Shown here: piece after piece, positions 42,812 to 52,146 of the stretch
Position numbering within the stretch: position 1 is the first letter of the stretch
Layout of the letters: each line of letters starts with the position of its first letter
Assembly (NCBI GenBank): GCA_965215615.1
Contig: OZ244068.1
Coordinates: 1,488,001 to 1,552,000 of the forward strand
Direction of reading: 5' to 3'
Source: CBDATA01 sp965215615
Lineage (GTDB): Bacteria > Acidobacteriota > Vicinamibacteria > Marinacidobacterales > Marinacidobacteraceae
DNA length: 64,000 nucleotides
Position numbers and translations under genes: made by a program
The notes under the pieces: generated by a model
Told to the model about the DNA's origin: nothing
The model's input: the letters and a program-made list of their open reading frames with translations, nothing else
The model's database searches: none

Positions 42812-45800
42812 TCAGCCGGCGCGGAGGGATTCCACCACCGGACGGGAAGCCACCGTCCGGGAAGCGAGCCAGCCGGACAGCAACCCGAATCCCAGGACCC
42901 CGATGAAGAGCAAGAGAAGCAACAGCAGGCTCCCCCCGAAACCCTGCCGCTCGAGCGCCGGCAGAACCGAAAGAAGCGCCGACAGGGCACCCGCGATCAA
43001 ACCGAACACCAGCACGAAGGCGTTCTCCCAAAAACCCATCGCAATGAAGTCGCGCCTCTGGTAACCCGTGGCGGCGAGCAGCGCCCACTCGCGCCTTCGC
43101 TCGTGGGCATTCCGCAGCAGGATGGCGATCAGGCCGAGCACGCCGAGGAGCAGGCCGAGGCCACCGAGCGCCTGGAAGGTCGAAAGGTAGGCGTTTTCCA
43201 CCCGGTGGAACTCCCGCAACCGGCCCCGGACCGAAGAAGCCACGGCGCCCGAGTCGCCGAGCGCATCGTCGAGCAGGGCTCCCGCCTCGCGCTCCGCTTC
43301 GAGCAGCGCTTCCTCTCCTCCGGTCGGTGGTTCTCCACGGGCGAGGAACATGCGGTACCCATCGCCCTCGGCAAGCTCGTCGAGGAAATCCTCTTCGGCC
43401 ATCAGGAGCTCGCTCTGAAACAGGCTGTCCTGCAGGGTGGCCACCAGGACGAGCCGGACCGGATCGCCGCCCGGCCCGATCGCGAACTCGCGCTCCTCGC
43501 CAAGCCGCCACTTCAGGACGTAGGTCATCGAGTTCTGATCGCCGATCACCGGAACCGGATCGCCGGGCTCCCGTTCCCGGTAGAACAGTCGAAACGGATT
43601 CCCGCGCTCGGCTTCGGTCTCGCCCAGGTGGGCTGCGAACCGGAACCGGCCGGATTCCGCGAGTTCTTTCGGAACGCCCGCGACCCGCGGCCGGTCCGGC
43701 TGGTAGAGGTTCAGGCAGCTTGCGTCCTCGTCCCCGGCGAGCCGCAGCGCGACGACATCGAACCCGTCGAGATCCGGCGGCAGGCCGAGCGCTTCGCGGC
43801 CCTCTTCGGTCGCCGGGTTCCAGGGAACCCCGAAGACCGTCTCGGTGACCGCGAGGAATCCTCCCGCCCCTTCCGGCAGTTCGCCGGGAATCTCGCGCTT
43901 GCGGAACGACTCGACGGCAATCAGCGTGAAGGATGCGAAGCCGACGAGCGCCATCGCCGTGAGGCTTCTTCCCGGACGAAAGGAGAGCCCGCGCCATCCG
44001 AGGCCGGCGAGACCGGATCGCACCGGAAGCTCCCGACGGACGAGGGCGGAAATCAGCAGCAGCGCGCCGGCAAGAAACAGAACCCCGGCGCCGAAAAAAC
44101 CGGCCACCGCCGGAACGAGACCGAGAGCACTCCCGCCGAGCAGCGAAAAGGCGACTGCCAGCGCGGCGGGCCCGAACCGCATTCCGAACCGCGACTCCCG
44201 GCGGACGCCGCCAACCATCGCCGATTCATCGAGAACGCCGTGAAGCAGCGACCGGGGTGAGCGACGGACCAGACGGCGGACGGTGATCCAGGATGCCGCG
44301 ACCGCGAGCAACCCGCCGAGAAGCGCCCCGGCGGCCAATGTGGACCAGGAGACGAGAAACCGAAGCGAATCGAGTCCGCTTCCGCCGAGCGTCCCGGCGA
44401 TCGCTCCTTCGAACACGCCGCCGAGCAGCAGGACCATCAGCCATCCGTAGCCAAGCCCGAGAAGCGATCCGAAAACGGCACCGCCGGATGCCACGACCGC
44501 CGCTTCCCGAAGGAGGGTGCCAGCCACCGCCCGGAAGGACCACCCCGAGGAAAGCAGAACCCCGATCTCCGGAAGGCGGCGCTCCATCCCGAGCCGGTAC
44601 AGCAGGACGATCAGAAGCACCGCCGAAACCAGCAGGAACCACGAAAAATAGAGGAAGTAGGCCCCGAAATCGGTGGCCCCCAGCGACGCGACGAGCCCCT
44701 GTTCCCGCACCGGAATCACCTCGAGTCCAAAACGCGCCGGAGGAAGCTCCCGAAGAAGAGTCGCCCGGAGTCCCGGATCGGAAGCACTCGGGAAACGGAC
44801 CGAAGTGGCGCGGCCTTCCCGCATCCCCCAGAGCTCCCGGGCAACCGGAAGGGGCACGAACGCCTTGGGAAGCGCCTGGAATTCCTCCCAGTACGCCTCG
44901 TCCTTCGGCCGGATCGTCCCGAGATCCACCGGAAAGGGCGGATCCCAGTCTCCGATACGGATCGAATCGCTGACCCCGGGAACCTCGGGCGCGAGCGTTC
45001 GGTCGAAAAACGCCTCCCCGGAAACCGTCGCGCCCACGGTGAGCGTTGCGAAATCTTCCCGGTAGCGACCATCCGTTTCCCAGCGGAGGAATTCCAGCCG
45101 TACCCGGTCGCCCGGCATCAACCCGAGATCCTCCTGGAGCCAGGGGCCGGGAAAGAACTCCCCCTCCCCCGGAAGCCATGCGGGAGGAACCCCGGAAACC
45201 AGCGAATAGGGATTCGTGCGACCGTTCGACTCCATCCGGGTCGCGAGGTAGGTGAGCACTGGTGCCTCCCCCGCTCCCACCTGCTCCGCGGCGCGTCGGG
45301 CCGCCTCCACCGTCGGATCGTCCAGCACGATGGCGCGACTGGTCAGGACCAGGTCTCCCGTCTCCGAGCGCTGAAGCCGCAATCCGAAATCGTCGAGCGC
45401 GAGATTCCGGGCGAGTTCTTCGTCGAGCGTTTTCGCGTCCCCGCCCCGGATCAGGAGGGTGTTGGCACGCGGCAGTTCCTCGCCGAGCGCCCGGCGCAGA
45501 TCATCGAGGCCCAAAAAGACGGCGCGGGTTCCTCCCTGGGCCGGGAAGAGGGCGAAATCGCCGGACGCCGGCCCGATATCCGGGAAGGGCCACGCCTCCA
45601 CTACCCGGCGGAGCGCATTCCCTCCTCCTTCCTTGTCGCCGAAAAGCGAGGATGCCGCAACCGCGGATGGATCGTCCAGCCGCAGCACCAGCGAATCGCC
45701 GGGCGCGACCTCGAAGGTCCCCGGCCCGAGACGGATCGCCCCCGGCCCGATCGGCGGGTCGGGCAGCCCGTGGAACCGGAAAAAGCGCTCGTCCACCCCG

Positions 45801-46126
45801 AATACGGTGACCCCGATTCCCGGGCCCGCATCCCGAAGCACGGCGCCCGGAAGCCGATAGACGGGAGCGACTTCCGCTTCGACACCGGAAAGACGCGCGG
45901 CGAGCCCTCTCTCCGGGTCGTCGAGAAAGGAGTAGCGGGCGAGCACCGCGTGGTCTGCTTCGCCCAGCCGGCCGGTGAACGCAGCCCGCAGGCTCCCGCG
46001 GACCGAATCCCCGACCAGAAACGCCCCGGTCAGCACCATGACCGAAACCGCGGTGGCGGCTCCGGAAGCCAGATGCTCGCGGAAGTAATACCGGATGCTT
46101 TTTCGGGCGAGACCGGCCGGAGTCAT
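42812..46126 (-). CDS. Large FtsX/MacB-type ABC transporter permease
   Basis: 1104 residues. One N-terminal helix (about 20-42, SGAATAVSVMVLTGAFLVG) leads into a large extracytoplasmic domain (about 50-510) followed by helices near 520-640 and 680-740 and, after a second extracytoplasmic stretch, a last group of three helices near 985-1090. This is a tandem FtsX arrangement as in YbbP- and LolC/E-like or MacB-like permeases that extract lipids or peptides by mechanotransmission instead of transporting through a channel. The start codon overlaps the ATPase stop by 4 nt (ATGA), fixing it at 46126. Cargo unknown. Confidence 0.88.
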   Translation of the reverse strand: MTPAGLARKSIRYYFREHLASGAATAVSVMVLTGAFLVGDSVRGSLRAAFTGRLGEADHAVLARYSFLDDPERGLAARLSGVEAEVAPVYRLPGAVLRDAGPGIGVTVFGVDERFFRFHGLPDPPIGPGAIRLGPGTFEVAPGDSLVLRLDDPSAVAASSLFGDKEGGGNALRRVVEAWPFPDIGPASGDFALFPAQGGTRAVFLGLDDLRRALGEELPRANTLLIRGGDAKTLDEELARNLALDDFGLRLQRSETGDLVLTSRAIVLDDPTVEAARRAAEQVGAGEAPVLTYLATRMESNGRTNPYSLVSGVPPAWLPGEGEFFPGPWLQEDLGLMPGDRVRLEFLRWETDGRYREDFATLTVGATVSGEAFFDRTLAPEVPGVSDSIRIGDWDPPFPVDLGTIRPKDEAYWEEFQALPKAFVPLPVARELWGMREGRATSVRFPSASDPGLRATLLRELPPARFGLEVIPVREQGLVASLGATDFGAYFLYFSWFLLVSAVLLIVLLYRLGMERRLPEIGVLLSSGWSFRAVAGTLLREAAVVASGGAVFGSLLGLGYGWLMVLLLGGVFEGAIAGTLGGSGLDSLRFLVSWSTLAAGALLGGLLAVAASWITVRRLVRRSPRSLLHGVLDESAMVGGVRRESRFGMRFGPAALAVAFSLLGGSALGLVPAVAGFFGAGVLFLAGALLLISALVRRELPVRSGLAGLGWRGLSFRPGRSLTAMALVGFASFTLIAVESFRKREIPGELPEGAGGFLAVTETVFGVPWNPATEEGREALGLPPDLDGFDVVALRLAGDEDASCLNLYQPDRPRVAGVPKELAESGRFRFAAHLGETEAERGNPFRLFYREREPGDPVPVIGDQNSMTYVLKWRLGEEREFAIGPGGDPVRLVLVATLQDSLFQSELLMAEEDFLDELAEGDGYRMFLARGEPPTGGEEALLEAEREAGALLDDALGDSGAVASSVRGRLREFHRVENAYLSTFQALGGLGLLLGVLGLIAILLRNAHERRREWALLAATGYQRRDFIAMGFWENAFVLVFGLIAGALSALLSVLPALERQGFGGSLLLLLLLFIGVLGFGLLSGWLASRTVASRPVVESLRAG

Positions 46127-46827
46127 TCCCGCTCGGCGAGCCGGCCTTCCCGGAGGCGGAGCTCGCGCGGAAAGCGGCCGGCAAGCTCCGGGTCGTGGGT
46201 GACCAGCAGCACGATCCGCGATTCCGCCCCGCCATCGAGGATCAGGGAGGCCACTTCGTCGGCAGCGCCCCCGTCGAGGTTTCCGGTGGGTTCGTCGCAC
46301 AGGAGCAACTCCGGCTGGCGCACGAGCGCCCGGGCGACCGCCACCCGCTGACGCTCGCCGCCCGACAGTTCCGCCGGCCGATGGTCTCTTCGGTGGCCGA
46401 GGCCCATCTCGCGGAGAAGCTCCCCGGCGCGCTCCTGGTCGCTCTCTCGCGGATCCGGCAGCGTCGGAACCAGCACGTTCTCGAGCGCTGTGCATTGCGG
46501 CAGCAGGCAGTGATCCTGGAAGATGAAGCCGACCCGGTCCCGCCGGAAACGGGCCTGCTGGTCGGGAGGCAGGTCGTGCGGATCCACCCCGCCGAGGCGC
46601 ACCTCGCCGAGCGAGGGATCCTCGAGCGCCCCCAGCAGGAACAGCAGGGTGCTCTTGCCACACCCGGAAGCGCCGGTGACCGCCGCCGCTTCGCCGGGAG
46701 CCATCCGAAGGTCCACCCCGTCGAGAACCCGCAGGAGTCCTTCGGGAGCGGGATACTCCTTCACGAGGCCGGAGACGACGAGCCCCGGCTCAAGCGCTCT
46801 GGAAGGCGCGGGCCCGGTAGAGGACAT
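46123..46827 (-). CDS. ABC transporter ATPase (LolD/MacB/YbbA type)
   Basis: 234 residues. Walker A GASGCGKSTLL, Q-loop FIFQDHCLLP, signature LSGGERQRVAVARAL, Walker B LLLCDEPTGNLD and the switch His in VTHDPELA. This set is that of the LolD/MacB/FtsE subfamily, matching its permease partner whose start it overlaps. The start at ATG 46827 overlaps the 3' end of the upstream dehydrogenase gene by 38 nt; later in-frame starts (for example GTG before LVVSGLVKEY) are possible. Confidence 0.93.
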   Translation of the reverse strand: MSSTGPAPSRALEPGLVVSGLVKEYPAPEGLLRVLDGVDLRMAPGEAAAVTGASGCGKSTLLFLLGALEDPSLGEVRLGGVDPHDLPPDQQARFRRDRVGFIFQDHCLLPQCTALENVLVPTLPDPRESDQERAGELLREMGLGHRRDHRPAELSGGERQRVAVARALVRQPELLLCDEPTGNLDGGAADEVASLILDGGAESRIVLLVTHDPELAGRFPRELRLREGRLAERE

Positions 46828-48211
46828 CGAGAATGTTGCCCTCGTGGGGCTGGAGCCAGTTGAGCCGGTTGGTCGGAATGGGGCCGAAGTTGAGCCGGTC
46901 GATCGAAGTCGTCTCGAGGAGCTTCGCCTGGAAGGAGCGGTCTTCGGTGATCGCGGTCACCACCAGCGTCTCTCCGATGCGGCCGATCATCTCTTCTTGC
47001 GGACAACGGACCACCGAAGCGAAGGGGAACATGTATTCGAGGTTCGCGGCCGGAGCTTCCGGCCCGTCGCAATGGACCACGGTGGGCCGGAGCCAGGAAG
47101 CGCACCCCTCGCGGGCGAGTCGCGGACCATCCCGAAGCGGCGCGGTCACCTCCGTCGCCCCTCCGCCGCCGACCCGCTCTTCGATATCCCGGTCGATGGC
47201 ATCTGCCATCCCCGGAACCGTGAACGCGGCGAGTGCGCTGTCCGGATCCTCGGGCGGAAGCGGCGCGACCGGGGCGAGCCGTTCGGCGAGCGCTTCGGCG
47301 ATGGCTTCGGTGTGCCGCGAAGCCCAGATGCCCGAGCACGAGATGCAGCTTCTTCCGCTGTTCTGAAAGATGCTCTCGACGAGGACATCGAGATATTCCT
47401 CCCAGCGGTCCACCAGGTCATCACCCAGCAGGATCTTGGAAAAGCCCGGGCCGTGCACCCGGACCGCCGGGTTGGAACGGTAGCGCTCGACCGTTTCCCG
47501 ACTGCCGAAGATCAGCGTGCGCGGCGCGGCCTCCACGACCGCAGCACCCACTTCGGCTCCTCCCGGATAGATGGCGACCGCCTCTCGCGGGATTCCCGCC
47601 GCGAAAAATGCCTCCGCCATGCGATACGGGGTCCAGGGTTCCTCCGGGCCGGGCTTCAGCACCAGTCCGATCTGGAGCGGGACCACCGGCAACCACAGGG
47701 TGTGGACTCCGGGCGAATTCGAAGGCAGGACGCAGGCGAGCGCCGGGGTCTGCGCCTGGTAGGAAAGCGGAACCCCGCGCTCTTCGACTCCGTGGCCGGC
47801 CGAGAGGATGTTCAGGTCGAGCCCGCGGGTGAGAGCGTCGAGAACCTGGTCCATCCGCTCCAGCACGAAGCAGTTCTTTTCCATGTTGGCCCGGCACATG
47901 GATTCCGGGAGGCCGGTGCTCGCCGACTGGGCGCGCACGAATGCTTCGGGTGCCTGGACTCCGTCGCCGAGCGGCAACTCCGCCTCCATGTAGAGGCGGG
48001 CGGCTTCCTTGATGCGGGCCAGCAGATCGCCGATCGGGATCTCGCGGAGCGCCGCCCGCGCGTTCGAAGCCCGGCGCAGATCCCGGCGAACCATCCCGGC
48101 GTTCGCCTCGCCCACCCGGGCGATCGCCTCGCCGGTCAGAAAGTGCGAAACCGTGGTGGATTCGAGGCTTTCGTAGGGTTTCCCCCAGCGGAGAACGGGA
48201 ACTCGGATCAC
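46790..48211 (-). CDS. Aldehyde dehydrogenase superfamily protein lacking the general-base glutamate motif
   Basis: 473 residues from GTG 48211. It has the ALDH fold: VLPSNSPGVHTLWLPVVPLQ, LVLKPGPEEPWTPYRMAEAF (NAD site), YPGGAEVGAAVVEA, and the catalytic cysteine region FQNSGRSCISCSGIWASRH, then SIDRLNFGPIPTNRLNW. Ordinary enzymes have a LELGG segment with the general base glutamate; at that position this protein reads GPGFSKILLGDD. CoA-acylating and LuxC-like members also lack that residue, so it may reduce or make an acyl-CoA or acyl enzyme instead of oxidising an aldehyde to an acid. It heads the minus-strand group with the ABC transporter and is divergent from the S9 peptidase. Confidence 0.8.
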   Translation of the reverse strand: MIRVPVLRWGKPYESLESTTVSHFLTGEAIARVGEANAGMVRRDLRRASNARAALREIPIGDLLARIKEAARLYMEAELPLGDGVQAPEAFVRAQSASTGLPESMCRANMEKNCFVLERMDQVLDALTRGLDLNILSAGHGVEERGVPLSYQAQTPALACVLPSNSPGVHTLWLPVVPLQIGLVLKPGPEEPWTPYRMAEAFFAAGIPREAVAIYPGGAEVGAAVVEAAPRTLIFGSRETVERYRSNPAVRVHGPGFSKILLGDDLVDRWEEYLDVLVESIFQNSGRSCISCSGIWASRHTEAIAEALAERLAPVAPLPPEDPDSALAAFTVPGMADAIDRDIEERVGGGGATEVTAPLRDGPRLAREGCASWLRPTVVHCDGPEAPAANLEYMFPFASVVRCPQEEMIGRIGETLVVTAITEDRSFQAKLLETTSIDRLNFGPIPTNRLNWLQPHEGNILDVLYRARAFQSA

Positions 48212-48237
48212 GGGGAGGCGAAGTCTAATCGGGCCTC

Positions 48238-48246
48238 TGGTAAGTT
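48238..48246 (+). promoter_or_regulatory. Extended -10 element before the S9 peptidase
   Basis: TGGTAAGTT fits TGnTAnnnT and lies 30 nt before the ATG; a GAAGGAAG ribosome site follows at 48261-48268. Confidence 0.4.
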
Positions 48247-48276
48247 GCCGGATTCCACCTGAAGGAAGTGACTTCC

Positions 48277-50307
48277 ATGCCTCGAATCTCTCTCGCTCTC
48301 CTCGCGACGCTCCTGCTCTTCGGCCCGGCGAGCGCCGAGACACCGCTCCAGCCCATGGATATCTTCGAGATCGAGTTCGCGGTGGATCCGCAGATTGCGC
48401 CGGACGGCAGCCAGGTCGTCTATCAGCGCAATTCCATGGACATCATGCGCGACCGGCGCCGGTCCGAACTCTGGATCGTGAACGCCGACGGGACGGGGCA
48501 TCGGCGGCTCGGGGCAGGCAGCTCTCCCCGGTGGTCGCCGGGCGGCGAGCGGCTCGCCTACATCGCTTCCGGCCAGATCCATCTGCGCTGGATGGATTCC
48601 GGAGAAACCGCGACCCTGACCCAGCTCCTCGAATCGCCCCGCAACATCCGCTGGTCTCCCGACGGCAGATGGATCGCCTTCAACATGCTCGTCCGGCATC
48701 CGGCGCCCCGGCTCGCCACTCTCCCGAAGCCTCCCGCCGGTGCCGAGTGGGCTGCACCGCCGATCATGGAGGACCGGTTCCGGAACCGGCAGGACGGAGT
48801 CGGATATCTCGACTTCGGCTACAGCCACCTCTTCGCGATCCCCGCCGAAGGGGGCACTCCGACCCAGGTGACGTACGGAGACTTCCACCACCGGAGCGCG
48901 GCGGCGTGGACCCGGGACAGCCAGAGCCTCGTCTTTTCCGCGAACCGGAACCCCGACTGGATCCAGGATTTCCGCAACTCGGAGCTCTATCTCGCTCCGG
49001 TTGGGGGCGGCGCGATCCGGCCGCTCACCGACCGCAAGGGCCCGGACCACAGCCCGGCGGTTTCTCCTGACGGAAGCCGGATCGCGTTCGTAAGCTACGA
49101 GGACCGGGTCCGCACCTACCAGGTGAGTCGCCTCGAAGTGATGAACCTCGACGGAAGCGGCCAGCGGGTCATCACTCCGGACCTCGACCGAAGCGTCTCG
49201 AACCCGGTGTGGGCGGCGGACGGCCACCGCATCTACTTCCAGTACGACGACGAGGGCAACTCGCGGGTCGCCTTCACCACTCTCGACGGCGAGGTGGCCG
49301 TCCTCGGCGAAAGTCTCGGCGGTGCTTCCTACGGCCGCCCCTACGGCGGCGGGTCGTTCTCGGTTGCGGAAACCGGTGCCTTCGCCTTCAACCAGAGCCG
49401 GCCGGATATGCCCGGCGAACTCGCGCTCGGTGCACCGGAATCGGAAACACGGCTGCTCACCAGCCTGAACGAGGATCTTCTCGGGCAGCGAACCCTCGGG
49501 GAAGTCGAGGAGGTCTGGTGGGATTCCTCGTTCGACGACCGGCCGATCCAGGGCTGGATCGTCAAGCCGCCGGGTTTCGACCCGGGCAGGAAATACCCCC
49601 TGATCCTCGAGATCCACGGCGGCCCGGTCACCAACTACGGCGACCGCTTCTCGGCGGAGATCCAGCTCATGGCGGCTGCCGGATATGTCGTCCTCTACGC
49701 GAACCCCCGCGGGAGCACCAGCTACGGCGAGGAGTTCGGCGACCTCCTCTACCGGAACTATCCGGGCAACGACTACGACGATCTCCTCTCCGGCGTGGAC
49801 GCGCTCCTCGCCCGGGGGTATGTGGATGAGGAAAACCTCTTCGTCACCGGAGGCAGCGCCGGCGGCATCATGACCGCCTGGATCGTGGGCAAAACCGACC
49901 GTTTCCGGGCGGCAGCCTCCCAAAAACCGGTCATCAACTGGATCAGCAAGACACTCACCGCCGACAACTGGTACGGCTACTACTTCAGCCGCTACGAAGG
50001 CCTCCCCTGGGAGAACCCCGAACCCTACTGGCGCTTCAGCCCGCTCTCGCTCGCCGGCGAGGTGAACACCCCCACGCTCCTCATCACCGGGGAGGAGGAT
50101 CTCCGCACGCCGCTCTCCGAGTCCTATCAGTTGTTCCACGCGCTCAAGTTCCGCGGAGTGGACACCGCGGTCGTCCGGCTTCCCGGCGCATCCCACGACA
50201 TGAGCCGTCGCCCCAGCCAGTTGATCGCCAAGGTCGCGAACATCCTCGCCTGGTTCGAGCGGTATCGAACCCACCCCGAGGCGAATGAACGAAGTATTAC
50301 TTTTTGA
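48277..50307 (+). CDS. Secreted S9 family peptidase (prolyl oligopeptidase fold)
   Basis: 676 residues with a signal peptide (MPRISLALLATLLLFGPASA). Residues about 30-400 form a beta-propeller of TolB/WD40-like blades (for example QIAPDGSQVVYQRN, SPDGRWIAFNM, SPDGSRIAFVSYEDR); the C-terminal 270 residues are an alpha/beta hydrolase with catalytic Ser in VTGGSAGGIMTAW, Asp in ITGEEDLRTPLSE and His in PGASHDMSRRP. Acylaminoacyl-peptidase/dipeptidyl-peptidase type, likely periplasmic and scavenging peptides. ATG 48277 is chosen over GTG 48268 because a GAAGGAAG site is well spaced. Confidence 0.94.
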   Translation: MPRISLALLATLLLFGPASAETPLQPMDIFEIEFAVDPQIAPDGSQVVYQRNSMDIMRDRRRSELWIVNADGTGHRRLGAGSSPRWSPGGERLAYIASGQIHLRWMDSGETATLTQLLESPRNIRWSPDGRWIAFNMLVRHPAPRLATLPKPPAGAEWAAPPIMEDRFRNRQDGVGYLDFGYSHLFAIPAEGGTPTQVTYGDFHHRSAAAWTRDSQSLVFSANRNPDWIQDFRNSELYLAPVGGGAIRPLTDRKGPDHSPAVSPDGSRIAFVSYEDRVRTYQVSRLEVMNLDGSGQRVITPDLDRSVSNPVWAADGHRIYFQYDDEGNSRVAFTTLDGEVAVLGESLGGASYGRPYGGGSFSVAETGAFAFNQSRPDMPGELALGAPESETRLLTSLNEDLLGQRTLGEVEEVWWDSSFDDRPIQGWIVKPPGFDPGRKYPLILEIHGGPVTNYGDRFSAEIQLMAAAGYVVLYANPRGSTSYGEEFGDLLYRNYPGNDYDDLLSGVDALLARGYVDEENLFVTGGSAGGIMTAWIVGKTDRFRAAASQKPVINWISKTLTADNWYGYYFSRYEGLPWENPEPYWRFSPLSLAGEVNTPTLLITGEEDLRTPLSESYQLFHALKFRGVDTAVVRLPGASHDMSRRPSQLIAKVANILAWFERYRTHPEANERSITF

Positions 50308-50309
50308 GT

Positions 50310-50315
50310 TATACT
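50310..50315 (+). promoter_or_regulatory. Putative -10 box of the vapB-like gene
   Basis: TATACT, 8 nt before the ATG at 50324, in a locally AT-rich stretch (50286-50330) right after the peptidase stop. A transcript would be nearly leaderless. Confidence 0.35.
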
Positions 50316-50323
50316 TTCCTACC

Positions 50324-50554
50324 ATGAAAATCACTGCCAAGGGACAAGTCACGATTCCAAAGCCGTTGCGCCAGGCCTTCAGTCTCCTTCCCGGGACTGA
50401 GGTGGCGTTCGAAGCCGGCGAAGACGAGGTTGTGCTGCGTTCACGACTGGGGCGGCGCGCACGGATCCGGGAACGACTGCGTCGGGCGCGCGGTGCCGCC
50501 GGCCCGGGCGTAACCACTGACGAAATCATGCGCCTGACGCGAAGCGATGAATAG
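50324..50554 (+). CDS. AbrB/MazE-fold antitoxin (VapB-like)
   Basis: 76 residues. N-terminal SpoVT/AbrB swapped-hairpin DNA-binding domain (MKITAKGQVTIPKPLRQAF, then LLPGTEVAFEAGEDEVVLR), followed by a basic/helical C-terminus that would cover the toxin. ATG 50324 is preferred to the in-frame ATG at 50285, which lies inside the peptidase gene. The stop overlaps the PIN toxin start by one nucleotide, the standard antitoxin-toxin arrangement. Confidence 0.9.
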   Translation: MKITAKGQVTIPKPLRQAFSLLPGTEVAFEAGEDEVVLRSRLGRRARIRERLRRARGAAGPGVTTDEIMRLTRSDE

Positions 50555-50973
50555 TGTTTCTACTCGACGCGAACGTGCTGCTGGATCTGGCTACCGATGA
50601 CGAAATCTGGCGAGTCTGGTCGGAGCGCGCCATCGAGGACGCGCTCGCCGAAGGAAGCGCTGTGGTCAACCCGGTCATCTACGCGGAACTCGCCCTGCGT
50701 TTCGCTCACGCGCAAGCGCTCGACCGTTGGCTCGGCGAACTGGAGATCGAGAAGGCGATGCTTCCTTTCGAAGCAGCCTTCCTCGCCTCGCGGGCGTACC
50801 GTCGCTACCGATCGCTGGGCGGCGCACGCCGGTCTCCGCTTCCCGACTTCTTCATCGGCGCTCACGCACGGATCTCCAGCCTGACGCTCGTCACCCGCGA
50901 CGCGCAGCGCTATCGAACGTACTTTCCCGAAGCCCGCCTGATCTCTCCCCCGGACGACGATTCGAGCCACTGA
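50554..50973 (+). CDS. PIN domain ribonuclease toxin (VapC-like)
   Basis: 139 residues. PIN-domain acidic residues are visible: Asp5 in LLDANVLLDL, Glu in NPVIYAELAL, Asp in LPDFFIGAHA and Asp in VTRDAQRYRTYFPEARLI. VapC toxins cut tRNA or rRNA when freed from the antitoxin. GTG start overlaps the antitoxin stop; the 3' end overlaps or abuts the HupE-like gene. Confidence 0.92.
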   Translation: MFLLDANVLLDLATDDEIWRVWSERAIEDALAEGSAVVNPVIYAELALRFAHAQALDRWLGELEIEKAMLPFEAAFLASRAYRRYRSLGGARRSPLPDFFIGAHARISSLTLVTRDAQRYRTYFPEARLISPPDDDSSH

Positions 50974-50993
50974 AGAAGCGATCCGCCAGACTC

Positions 50994-52100
50994 GTGAGAG
51001 CCGTCGCGCTCCTCGGGGCCGCTCTGGTCGCGAGCGTTGCCCCGGCGCTCTCCCATCCGTTCCGGTTCACCGAGGTGACGCTCACGCTCGGAAACGACGG
51101 CGGCTTCGAAGCAGACCTCATCCACGACCTCGACGCGCTCCTGCTCGGGGTGCCCACGAGCTCGGATGACGCGGAGCTGGTAGCGGAGATCGAGCGTCTT
51201 CCGCCGGACGAATTCGCGGAGCGGGTCGCGAACCTCCGCCGTCTCTTCGAGCGACGGGTCCGGATCCGGTTCGACGGCGAACCCGCCCCGTTCGAGGTCT
51301 CCTTTCCCGACCACGGTGCGCCCCCGACCGCAATTCCGAGCGTGCTCGGGGTGACCGCGCGCTTCACCGGCAGGATTCCCGACGGCGCTTCCACCGCCTC
51401 CTTCTTCGCGTCCCGGGCATTCGGCGAGGTGCATCTGACCGTCGTCGCCGAGGAGCGCATCCTGGAGGTTCGCTCGGTTCTTCCGCCCGGCGCGCGGAGC
51501 GATCCGCTCGACCTGACCGGAACGGCCGCGCCGCCCGGACGCATCGAGGGGGCGGCGCGCTACGCCTGGCTCGGATTCCTCCACATCATCCCGGAAGGTC
51601 TCGACCACATCCTGTTCGTGCTGGGACTGTTCCTGCTCAGCGCACGGCTCCGGCCGCTCCTCTGGCAGGTGAGCGCGTTCACGGTGGCGCACGCCGTCAC
51701 GCTGACCCTGGCATCGCTCGGCATCGTCTCTCTCGACCCCCGCATCGTGGAGCCGCTCATTGCGCTCTCGATCACCTTCATCGCCTTCGAGAACCTCCTG
51801 ACCGACCGCCTGACCCGCTGGCGACCGGCGGTCGTCTTCGGTTTCGGCCTGCTCCATGGACTCGGGTTCGCCGGAGTCCTCGGCGAATTGGGCCTCCCGG
51901 AACGCGAGCGTCTCCTCGCACTTTTGAGCTTCAACGCCGGTATCGAGACGGGACAGCTCGCGGTCCTCGCGGCCGCCGCCGGGTCGTTCGGCTGGTTCCG
52001 CTCGAAGCCGTGGTACCGGTCGTGGCTCTCGATCCCCGCGTCGGCGGGCATCGGGCTGGCTGGCCTGATCTGGGCCATCCAGCGGATTCTCGGGGTATGA
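50994..52100 (+). CDS. HupE/UreJ-like membrane protein
   Basis: 368 residues from GTG 50994. Signal peptide (about 1-20, AVALLGAALVASVAPALS), an exported domain of about 170 residues with no clear motif, then six to seven membrane helices starting at about 180 with the conserved GFLHIIPEGLDHILFVLGLF, AFTVAHAVTLTLA and FGLLHGLGFAGVL. The His-rich helix motifs are those of the HupE/UreJ_2 family, linked to nickel or other metal uptake. No hydrogenase or urease genes are here, so its substrate is open. A CTG at 50970 would overlap vapC but the signal peptide begins at 50994. Confidence 0.85.
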   Translation: MRAVALLGAALVASVAPALSHPFRFTEVTLTLGNDGGFEADLIHDLDALLLGVPTSSDDAELVAEIERLPPDEFAERVANLRRLFERRVRIRFDGEPAPFEVSFPDHGAPPTAIPSVLGVTARFTGRIPDGASTASFFASRAFGEVHLTVVAEERILEVRSVLPPGARSDPLDLTGTAAPPGRIEGAARYAWLGFLHIIPEGLDHILFVLGLFLLSARLRPLLWQVSAFTVAHAVTLTLASLGIVSLDPRIVEPLIALSITFIAFENLLTDRLTRWRPAVVFGFGLLHGLGFAGVLGELGLPERERLLALLSFNAGIETGQLAVLAAAAGSFGWFRSKPWYRSWLSIPASAGIGLAGLIWAIQRILGV

Positions 52101-52105
52101 CCGAT

Positions 52106-52114
52106 TGCTAGAAT
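52106..52114 (+). promoter_or_regulatory. Extended -10 promoter of the PQQ-propeller pair
   Basis: TGCTAGAAT fits TGnTAnnnT closely and sits 33 nt before the ATG at 52147. Confidence 0.45.
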
Positions 52115-52146
52115 TGGCATTTCCGACAACCGAAACCAGCTTGCGA

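Noticed and set aside
41187..43997. A 936-codon minus-strand frame spanning the amidohydrolase gene and part of the ABC permease gene
   Set aside because: It is an alternative frame of the same strand; the permease and amidohydrolase frames contain the recognised motifs and ordered overlaps.
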